In this document: positions 6,048 through 12,462 of the stretch, piece by piece
How the letters are laid out: each line of letters opens with the position of its first letter
Numbering within the stretch: position 1 is the stretch's first letter
Source of the DNA: Kiritimatiellia bacterium
GTDB taxonomy: Bacteria; Verrucomicrobiota; Kiritimatiellia; RFP12; UBA1067
Assembly: GCA_900767325.1 (NCBI GenBank)
Contig: CAAFYT010000084.1
Span: 1-12,462 of the forward strand
DNA length: 12,462 bases
Direction of reading: 5' to 3'
Notes under the pieces: generated by a model
What the model saw: only the letters and a program-made list of their open reading frames with translations
What the model was told of the DNA's origin: nothing
Database searches by the model: none
Program-made: the position numbers and the translations under genes

Positions 6048-9000
6048 ATGGCTCGAGAGATGAGACGGTTCTTCCTCAGTCCTGGGCGAAAGCTCGTGGA
6101 CGAGGTGGCGGATTGGTTGTGCGGGCTTTCCGGGTATCGCTCGCACATCCGAATCGTCGCTGGCGCGCGGTCGCTCTCCCACGTGATGGTGATCGTGCCC
6201 ACGGAGCAGAGCGGGCGGCAGCTACGCCTCAAGCTCGCGCAGAGGGCCGAGGCGAACGGCTGGGGAGGGATTCTGTCGCCGCGCGTCGTCAAGCCGCTGC
6301 AGATCGTTTGCGCGGCGGATGAATCATTCGCGACCGCATCGCGCCTCCAGCTTCGCGCGATGTTCCTCAAGTTCATCGAGAATCGCCCGCGCCGCGAGAC
6401 GGTGCGGGGAGAAGTCGTCCTCAGAGAATGGAGCGAGCTCTTCCATGCGGCGTATATCGCCGACTTCGGGTCGCACCTCTCGTTTCTCGATCAGCTCAAC
6501 GATATCTGGCGCGTTCTGGCGGGCGATGGCCTCTTGATGCGCGATGTGCTCTCAAGCGAAAAGGCGCGGGAGGTTCTCGCCGCGGCGCAGGGGAATGAAG
6601 TCGCGCGCTGGGAGGAGCTCTCCGAGCTCGAAACGGCTTTCTTCGACTTCCTTCATGCGCGGGGGCTTCGGCACGAAGCCGAGGCTATCCACCTCGCCAA
6701 GACGGCGGCTCAGCCCATCCCCGACGAGATTGAGGAGGTTGTGCTGCCCGGGCTCGTCGATCCTGTGGCGGTCGTCTACGATGTCTTGCGTCAGCAGCGC
6801 GAGGAACTGGAGATCAGCGTTCTCGTGCAGTCCGCCGCGTCCGAGGCGGATCGGTTCGACGAGTGGGGGCGGCCGAAGACGCAGGCGTGGATCGGATCGG
6901 CGAGTCCGGTTCTCAAGGACCTGCGTACGGTTGACATTGTGCGCGCGGCGACGGACGCGGAACTCTCGGGGAGGATCGCTGCGGATTTTCCTCCGGCTGA
7001 TTCTCATTCGGTCATACCGTCTCTCGCACTTTGCGACGAGACGCTTTACCCGGGGCTCTCGGCGGCCTTTCTCAACATCGGCTACGAGCTTCACAACCCC
7101 GCCCGACATATGCTTGCGGCCTCCTCGCTTGGACGCATCATCAGCAACCTTGTCACGCTCTACCTGTCCCGCGCGGGCGAGCTTCCGTGGGAGACGTTCG
7201 TGGCGCTTGTGCGGGAGGCGGATGTTCTCGGAGCGGTTCTGAGCGCCATTCCGAAGGACGCGAATGGGCTTTGTCCGGGGCGACGCGCCGTTCTGGAGGG
7301 GCTTGACATTTGCCGCAACACCTTTCTGCCGCGGACGTTGCCGAGAGACTGCGCGTTCGACGAAACGCGTCTGCGGAGTTTCGATCGCGCATCCTACGCC
7401 GCGTTTCGTCAGGCGGCGGAGGCCTTGTTGCGTTTGCTCCGCGAGGCGTGGGACGAGGCAGATGGCGGCGCATCGGTCGCCGAGTTCGTGCGCGGCGTGC
7501 TACGGCGTCTCTACGCCGCTCGGCGCCTCGGCACGAGCGAAGGCGATCGGGAGTTTCGGGCTGCGACGCAGACGGTGCGAGACATCCTCGGGGCGTTCGA
7601 TGGATGCATCGCGGCGCTTGACCTTCCGGAGGGCGCGAGTATCGGGCTTTTCCGCAAGGCAATCGCCGAGGCCTCGTATTCGCTGGAGCCCGATTCGCGA
7701 ACGGCTCTCCGAACCGAGGGCTGGCTCGAACTCGCCTGGAGCGAGGCGGATAAGATCGCGCTTGCGGGTTTCAGCGAGGGCGCCGTGCCGGATGCGGTCA
7801 TGGGCCACGCCTTCCTGCCCGAGGCGCTGCGCACGGCGCTGGGACTCACGTCGAACGAACAGCGCCTGGCGCGCGACACCTACCTTTTGAAGGCGCTTCT
7901 CTCTTCGCGCGCCGATTCGCCGGGGGCGGTTCGCGCCTATGTGGCGCAGACGAACGATGCGGGCGACGTTCGCCGTCCCTCGCGTCTCCTCTTCCTGGTT
8001 GCGCCGGACGAACTCGCTGCGCGCACGAAGCACCTCTTCTGCGAATTGCGGCCGCGCGAGTCCCTGCCGGGGCGGTGCATTGCCGAAGGGTGGTTGCCGA
8101 ACCTGCCGAACGACGTGGCGCCACACGGGAAATCGGCGAAGTTTCCAGACGGGCGGCTTTCGGCGTCCGCGATCGACGAGTGGCTGAAGTGCCCGTTCAC
8201 CTATCTCTTCCAATACGGGCTTGACATGCGCCGTGTCGAGGAGAAGAACGAGCTGGAGGCCAACGACTTCGGCTCCCTGATCCACAAGGTGTTGGAGATG
8301 TATGCCTCCGAGCAGCTTGCGCGCACGGCCGACGGACTCGAGCAGCTCAACGAGGTCGCCGACATCCAGGAGGCGTTCGTGAGGATTCTGACGAAGCTGC
8401 GCGCGGCGTTCGGCGCGCATCCGCGGCTGAATCTGCGCCTTCAGATGGACGCGGCACTGGGGCGGCTCATGTGCTTTGCGCGAATTCAGGCGAAATGGTC
8501 GCAGGAGGGCTGGCGCATCGCCGAGCGGCCGGAATACGATTTTGTTACGCGGCCGTTCGAGGGCGAGGAGGGCTGCGATGTGACCATCAAGGGCTCTGTC
8601 GATCGCATTGACTTCAAGGAGGGCGTCGGCTACCGCATCATCGACTACAAGACGTGGGATCGGCGCGAAGGTGCGTGGCGGAAAATCGTCAGGAAGGGGC
8701 TCGCTGAGTCGCAACATGCCGCCCGACTGCACTTGCCACTTGCCGCCGCCGTCGAGGAGAAAGATCGCGAACGGCTCGTCTCAATCCAGCCCTTCCTCTA
8801 CGGCAGATGCCTTGAGAAGGTCGATCCCCGGAGATTCGAGGGGCGTATCGCCGACTTTTGCTACGCGATTCTTGGAAGAACGTCCGAGGACGCGGTCGTC
8901 ATGGGCAGCATCGAGGACCAAGGCGAGTTCGAGGCGGTGAGGCGCGGCAAGGTCGCGCTGGTCGAGTACAAAAACCTGGCGCTTGAGACGGCGCGTACGG

Positions 9001-9176
9001 CGATTCGGCGCATCCGCGCACAGATCTTTTGGCCGCCTGGCCCCACCAAGGAGTGGCGCAGGGACGTTTCGGAGATTCTCGCCTTTTCGCCCGAACGGGA
9101 TTTTCGCCCAGGTACGGCGTGGCGCGAGGCGCAGGAGGCGAAGCTCGTCGCTCTGGAGGGAGGGGTGCGGACATGA
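6048..9176 (+). CDS. AddB-like PD-(D/E)XK nuclease subunit
   Basis: This is a 1042-residue protein predicted to be the AddB-type partner of the downstream helicase-nuclease, processing double-strand DNA ends for recombination. ATG 6048 is chosen because GGAG (6036-6039) sits eight bases before it; an in-frame TTG at 5991 and ATG at 6060 are alternatives. The N-terminus (FFLSPGRKLVDEVADWL, then HVMVIVPTEQSGRQLRLKLA) resembles the inactive helicase-like domain of AddB proteins but shows no Walker A. The C-terminal nuclease domain is clear: SASAIDEWLKCPFTYLFQYGL with Cys715, GSLIHKVLE with His746, GSVDRIDF with Asp852, and IIDYKT with Asp866 and Lys868. The three C-terminal cysteines that complete the AddB iron-sulfur staple (CxxC...C) are not seen. 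The stop overlaps the next gene by ATGA. Family is confident at the nuclease level; the AddB name rests mainly on the pairing. Confidence 0.8.
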   Translation: MAREMRRFFLSPGRKLVDEVADWLCGLSGYRSHIRIVAGARSLSHVMVIVPTEQSGRQLRLKLAQRAEANGWGGILSPRVVKPLQIVCAADESFATASRLQLRAMFLKFIENRPRRETVRGEVVLREWSELFHAAYIADFGSHLSFLDQLNDIWRVLAGDGLLMRDVLSSEKAREVLAAAQGNEVARWEELSELETAFFDFLHARGLRHEAEAIHLAKTAAQPIPDEIEEVVLPGLVDPVAVVYDVLRQQREELEISVLVQSAASEADRFDEWGRPKTQAWIGSASPVLKDLRTVDIVRAATDAELSGRIAADFPPADSHSVIPSLALCDETLYPGLSAAFLNIGYELHNPARHMLAASSLGRIISNLVTLYLSRAGELPWETFVALVREADVLGAVLSAIPKDANGLCPGRRAVLEGLDICRNTFLPRTLPRDCAFDETRLRSFDRASYAAFRQAAEALLRLLREAWDEADGGASVAEFVRGVLRRLYAARRLGTSEGDREFRAATQTVRDILGAFDGCIAALDLPEGASIGLFRKAIAEASYSLEPDSRTALRTEGWLELAWSEADKIALAGFSEGAVPDAVMGHAFLPEALRTALGLTSNEQRLARDTYLLKALLSSRADSPGAVRAYVAQTNDAGDVRRPSRLLFLVAPDELAARTKHLFCELRPRESLPGRCIAEGWLPNLPNDVAPHGKSAKFPDGRLSASAIDEWLKCPFTYLFQYGLDMRRVEEKNELEANDFGSLIHKVLEMYASEQLARTADGLEQLNEVADIQEAFVRILTKLRAAFGAHPRLNLRLQMDAALGRLMCFARIQAKWSQEGWRIAERPEYDFVTRPFEGEEGCDVTIKGSVDRIDFKEGVGYRIIDYKTWDRREGAWRKIVRKGLAESQHAARLHLPLAAAVEEKDRERLVSIQPFLYGRCLEKVDPRRFEGRIADFCYAILGRTSEDAVVMGSIEDQGEFEAVRRGKVALVEYKNLALETARTAIRRIRAQIFWPPGPTKEWRRDVSEILAFSPERDFRPGTAWREAQEAKLVALEGGVRT

Positions 9177-12100
9177 GGAGAAACCTGATCATCCGCGCCT
9201 CCGCCGGAACCGGAAAGACCTTCGCGCTTGCGACGCGGTTCATCGGGCTTATGCTCTTCCAGAACGTGCCGCCGGAGCGGATCTTGGCTCTGACGTTCTC
9301 CCGCGCTGCGGCGCAGGAGATCTACATGAAGCTTCTCGAACGGCTCTGGAAGGCCGCCTCGGACGAGGCGGGCGCGACGGAGGAGAAGAGGATCCTGCTG
9401 GAACGGCTGGAGGATGATGAGCGAGCGAAGATTCTCGCCAGGGTGACGAATTGGAGCCCGAGCCGCTTCGCCGATCTCCTTCGGCGCGTGATCGCCGTGC
9501 AGCACTACGGAACGATCGCCACGCTCGACAGCTTCATTCTCCGGATCGTACGCAGCTTTCCGCTGGAGATGGGCTTCCAGAACGCAGTGGACGTTCTGGA
9601 TGAGTTCGGGGAGAACCGGGCGATCAATGAATCGCGCATCGCACTCCTGAATCGCGGGGATGCCGCGCAGGAAGTCATCGCCGCCTACCAGACGGCGATC
9701 GACGGCGAGTTCTCCCGCACGTGCATGGAAGTTCTTGAGAAGGCGATTGAGGGATGGCGTCCGTTCATGCTGGCCCACCGCGCGCAGTGCGCGGACTGGA
9801 CGCCTGCCTCCATGCGCAAGGCGCTCGGGGTTCCGGATGAGCTTTCAAAGCCAGACCTCTCTGCTCTTCGGACGTTTGGGAGAACCGATCCGCGCGCAAG
9901 CTTCGCTCGGCATCTCGACGGTTTCTCGCCGACGGACGACATCTTCGAGAGGAACATCGCGGGAGATCTTGCGCGCCACCTCATTGCGCATCCGGGCGAG
10001 ACGGCCTATTCCTACACGACATCGGGCGGGAGAACGAAGGTCGTGGAGTGCGGGGCTGCCGGGGCGAAGGCGATTCGGGACGGCGTGAGGTACATGCTTG
10101 GACTGAAGCTCGCCCGATCCATCGACGTCGTTGCGGCGAAGCTTGCGCTCTGCCGGATGATCGAGGCCGAATATGATGCGTCCACGCGGCGGCGCGGGCT
10201 TCTGACGTTCGCGGATTTCACCACCTGTCAGGCGGTCGCGGAGGAGGATTCGGAGGCCTCGCTCCGGCTTGAGAACCTGCAATTCAGATTCGATTCGCGA
10301 TTCGACCACTGGGCGCTGGACGAGTTTCAGGATACGAGCGCTCTCCAGTGGAAATGCCTGAAGCGTCTTGTGCGGGAGGCGGCGCAGCCGGGCGATGGGC
10401 GAACGGTGATGGTCGTTGGCGACCTGAAGCAGTCCATCTACACTTGGCGCGGCGGTGACGACGGGCCGTTCCTGGAGATGATGAACGAGTGGAGCGAGTT
10501 CCGCGATCCTGAAGGGGAGATTCGGTCGAATCCGATTTCGCACCGCTATGGAAAGAACACGGCGGACTTCATCAACAGGGTGTTCGGTCCGGGGAACGTC
10601 GGAAGGGGCGGCGTGCTGGGCGAGGCGTGCGGCGCGGCGATCGATCGCTGGCTTGCGAAGAACAGCTGGATGGAGCACCTGTCCGAATCGAAGGATGGGC
10701 GAGCGAAGGCCGAGGACTACGTGACGATCATCGGGGTCGAGGGACGGGCGGAGGAGACGGTGGATGATGGCAGCGCCGCGATGAAGATCCTGGCACCGAA
10801 GATCCGCGATCTTATGGTCGATCTCTGGGCGAGTCACGAGGAGGCGCGAAGCACGGAGACGATCGGCGTTCTCGTTCGGAAGAACGGGGATGGCGCCGTA
10901 TTAGCGGAGTGCTTGCGCGGCGCAAACCTGCCCGTCGTCTGGGAAGGCGTTGACAGGGTGACCGATTCGCCAATCGTGAGGGCCGTGCTGCAGTTGCTCT
11001 GGCTCGCCGAGCATCCGCAGGACGCCTTTGCCTGGACGCTGGTCAACGACCTTCTGCCGGTTCGGCGGATCGTATTTCCGCAGATCGCCCGCCAGGAGAA
11101 GGTCTCGCAGGAACTCTCGGGCATGCTTTCACGCCTTGGTCTCTCGCGTACGCTTCGGGAGATCATCGCCCGGCTTCGCGCGGCGGAGCAGAGGATCGAT
11201 GCGCGCTCGGACATCCGGCTCGGTGGGCTGATGCGCGAGGCGGTGAGCTACGAACAGCGCCGTGACGCGGCCGCGGGCATCGGGGATTTCATCGCCTATC
11301 TGTCGTCGCAATCTGGTCGCGAGACTTCGGCATCGCCTCGCGTCATCCGCATCCTGACGATCCATCGCGCGAAAGGCCTGACCTTCGATCATGCGATCGT
11401 GCCGATTTCGGAGACGGGCGACAGGGATTCGCTCATCCGTCCGCGACAGGGCGCACCGTTGAGTGGCGAAGGGTGGGCGATCTCCGCGTTGTCGGAGGGC
11501 GAGGCCATGCTCAACGGGCTCACGGCGCAGGCATGGCGACGCGCGGCGGACGATCGGGCGCTGGAGCAGATCCGGCTCAATTACGTGGCGCTGACGCGAG
11601 CGAGGAAGTCCACGCACGTCTTCGTCTGCCGCGACAGCCATCGAAGCATCCAGTTTCGTGATTTTCTGCTGAAGCCCTTCGCGGAGGAGAAGGCGCGTGA
11701 GTGTTCCTACGGGGTGCGGCTGTGCGAGTTCGGTACGATGCCGGCGTTTGCGCGCAGGGAGGCGGACGAATCCGAGGTCGCGGCGTGGGTTCACGCGGCG
11801 GGCGACGCACGCGTCACGCATCGTTCTCCCTCCGCGGGCGAAGACGTCTTCGGTTCGTTCGGGCGAATGCGCGCCTCCGCGCTTTTCGACGCGGGGCTCT
11901 CGGCGGCGGAGAGGGGCATTGCCGCGCATGCGGCCTACGCCGCGATCGAATGGATCGATCCCGAAAGACCGGGCGACGATCTGGAGCGGACGATTCTCGC
12001 GGGTGCCTGGCGCGAGGCGTTCGTGCGGCCTTCGGCGGAAGCCGTCGTTTGGCGCGAGCGGCCCTACGAGCTCTGCGTCGATGGCGTTTGGGAGACGGGG

Positions 12101-12364
12101 CGGTTCGATCGCGTCGTGTTCACGGGTGTGGGCGAGGCGCGTCGGGCGGTCATCTACGACTTCAAGACGAATGCCCGCGGCGCGGACGAAAGCGAGGATG
12201 GTTTCGCACGGCGCATGCAGGAGACCTACTCGGGGCAGATGTCCGCCTATCGTGCGGCGCTCGCCCGGATTGTCGCGTTGCCGATCGGTCGAATCGAGGC
12301 CAAGATGCTCCTTGAATCGACGGGTTCGGCACCCTCTTGCATTTTGTCGGCAGAAAGAGTATAA
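9173..12364 (+). CDS. AddA/RecB-like UvrD-family helicase-nuclease
   Basis: This is a 1063-residue ATP-dependent 3'-5' DNA helicase with a C-terminal nuclease, predicted to work with the AddB-like protein in end resection and recombination. ATG 9173 overlaps the preceding stop (ATGA), with GGAGGGAGGGG at 9155-9165 as ribosome site. Superfamily 1A motifs appear in order: Walker A ASAGTGKT (9-16), LALTFSRAAAQEI, TLDSF, DEFQDT (383-388), VVGDLKQSIYTWRGGD (Asp417, Gln420), ISHRYGKN, ILTIHRAKGLTFDH (His731) and NYVALTRARK (Arg809). The nuclease domain has RGIAAHAAY, FDRVVF with Asp979, IYDFKT with Asp996 and Lys998, and the QxxxY motif Gln1022/Tyr1026. It is shorter than Bacillus AddA (about 1230). 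Motif IV is unusual (SHRYGKN where NYRS-like is common). The final codon and stop overlap the -10 of the tRNA-Arg promoter. Confidence 0.9.
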   Translation: MRRNLIIRASAGTGKTFALATRFIGLMLFQNVPPERILALTFSRAAAQEIYMKLLERLWKAASDEAGATEEKRILLERLEDDERAKILARVTNWSPSRFADLLRRVIAVQHYGTIATLDSFILRIVRSFPLEMGFQNAVDVLDEFGENRAINESRIALLNRGDAAQEVIAAYQTAIDGEFSRTCMEVLEKAIEGWRPFMLAHRAQCADWTPASMRKALGVPDELSKPDLSALRTFGRTDPRASFARHLDGFSPTDDIFERNIAGDLARHLIAHPGETAYSYTTSGGRTKVVECGAAGAKAIRDGVRYMLGLKLARSIDVVAAKLALCRMIEAEYDASTRRRGLLTFADFTTCQAVAEEDSEASLRLENLQFRFDSRFDHWALDEFQDTSALQWKCLKRLVREAAQPGDGRTVMVVGDLKQSIYTWRGGDDGPFLEMMNEWSEFRDPEGEIRSNPISHRYGKNTADFINRVFGPGNVGRGGVLGEACGAAIDRWLAKNSWMEHLSESKDGRAKAEDYVTIIGVEGRAEETVDDGSAAMKILAPKIRDLMVDLWASHEEARSTETIGVLVRKNGDGAVLAECLRGANLPVVWEGVDRVTDSPIVRAVLQLLWLAEHPQDAFAWTLVNDLLPVRRIVFPQIARQEKVSQELSGMLSRLGLSRTLREIIARLRAAEQRIDARSDIRLGGLMREAVSYEQRRDAAAGIGDFIAYLSSQSGRETSASPRVIRILTIHRAKGLTFDHAIVPISETGDRDSLIRPRQGAPLSGEGWAISALSEGEAMLNGLTAQAWRRAADDRALEQIRLNYVALTRARKSTHVFVCRDSHRSIQFRDFLLKPFAEEKARECSYGVRLCEFGTMPAFARREADESEVAAWVHAAGDARVTHRSPSAGEDVFGSFGRMRASALFDAGLSAAERGIAAHAAYAAIEWIDPERPGDDLERTILAGAWREAFVRPSAEAVVWRERPYELCVDGVWETGRFDRVVFTGVGEARRAVIYDFKTNARGADESEDGFARRMQETYSGQMSAYRAALARIVALPIGRIEAKMLLESTGSAPSCILSAERV

Positions 12365-12365
12365 T
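12337..12365 (+). promoter_or_regulatory. tRNA-Arg promoter inside the end of the addA-like gene
   Basis: TATAAT at 12360-12365 is a perfect -10, with TTGCAT (12337-12342) as a partial -35 at a 17-base spacer. The whole element lies in coding sequence, and the TAA stop of the addA-like gene (12362-12364) is part of the -10. The tRNA begins 20 bases after the -10. The block TATAATACGCACCGTT matches the tRNA-Val promoter at all but two positions. Confidence 0.8.
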
Positions 12366-12385
12366 ACGCACCGTTTTCAGTTCTT

Positions 12386-12462
12386 GGGGCTGTAGCTCAA
12401 CTGGATAGAGCATCAGACTACGAATCTGAGGGTTGTGGGTTCGACTCCCGCCAGCCCCGCCA
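12386..12462 (+). tRNA. tRNA-Arg (anticodon ACG)
   Basis: This is a complete 77-base cloverleaf ending on the last base of the window, with CCA encoded. The acceptor arms GGGGCTG and CAGCCCC pair fully. The anticodon stem TCAGA/TCTGA encloses loop CTACGAA, giving anticodon ACG; position 34 is expected to become inosine and read CGU, CGC and CGA. The T arm GTGGG-TTCGACT-CCCGC has one G-T pair, and the discriminator is G. It has its own promoter in the end of the upstream gene. Confidence 0.97.

Noticed and set aside
7500..8732. Long open frame (410 codons) on the - strand inside the addB-like gene
   Set aside because: It is a mirror of a high-GC coding frame: Arg/Leu/Glu-rich, with no recognisable motif and no ribosome site, and fully antisense to a gene with clear nuclease motifs.
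9029..9172. Upstream extension of the addA-like gene into the addB-like gene
   Set aside because: The extension has no helicase similarity. ATG 9173 has a GGAGGGAGGGG ribosome site and places the Walker A motif a few residues from the N-terminus, as is usual for AddA/RecB proteins.
12386..12462. tRNA-Arg 3' end as an attachment site for an integrated element
   Set aside because: The window ends at the CCA. No integrase and no second copy of the tRNA 3' end is present, so there is nothing to support integration.
1..12462. CRISPR arrays, insertion sequences, riboswitches, rRNA
   Set aside because: I saw no regularly spaced repeats, transposase-like frames, long terminal inverted repeats, known riboswitch cores or rRNA segments on either strand by eye. 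Short or divergent cases could be missed.

Overview
This is a GC-rich bacterial chromosomal segment in which every supported gene lies on the + strand. It reads as ordinary housekeeping and transport DNA from an anaerobe-like genome. The host cannot be fixed from sequence alone. A NifU-like/GGGtGRT gene pair, a divergent AddAB-type nuclease pair, a small secreted WxxGxY protein and canonical sigma70-like tRNA promoters would fit a gut-type member of the PVC group (Verrucomicrobiota, Kiritimatiellota or Lentisphaerae). That placement is a low-confidence inference. No phage, IS element, CRISPR array or integrase was seen.

Layout. (1) 1-3220: the end of a polyamine ABC transporter operon, with the 3' part of potB (permease), then potC (permease), potD (lipoprotein binding protein) and panB (ketopantoate hydroxymethyltransferase). 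All junctions overlap (4, 8 and 1 bp), so translation is probably coupled. The ATPase gene potA would lie upstream, outside the window. (2) 3219-4039: a 12-A tract, a small exported Cys/His-rich protein with two WxxGxY motifs (3309-3713), two hairpins, and about 300 bp without an intact gene but with a coding-like remnant. (3) 4037-5835: an extended -10 promoter driving a NifU/IscU-like Fe-S scaffold protein and a GGGtGRT-family protein, 16 bp apart. This pair has no established function and is the most interesting unit here. (4) 5846-6031: promoter, tRNA-Val(GAC) and a terminator-like hairpin. (5) 6048-12364: two large genes overlapping by ATGA, an AddB-like PD-(D/E)XK nuclease and an AddA/RecB-like UvrD-family helicase-nuclease. 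Together they should form a DNA-end-processing recombination complex. (6) 12337-12462: a promoter embedded in the end of the addA-like gene, followed by tRNA-Arg(ACG), whose CCA is the last base of the window.

The three clearest promoters (before the NifU-like gene, tRNA-Val and tRNA-Arg) share an unusually long -10/discriminator block, TATAmTACGCR, and the two tRNA promoters extend this to CCGTT. The addBA pair has no promoter that I can see, so it may be expressed by read-through past the hairpin that follows tRNA-Val.
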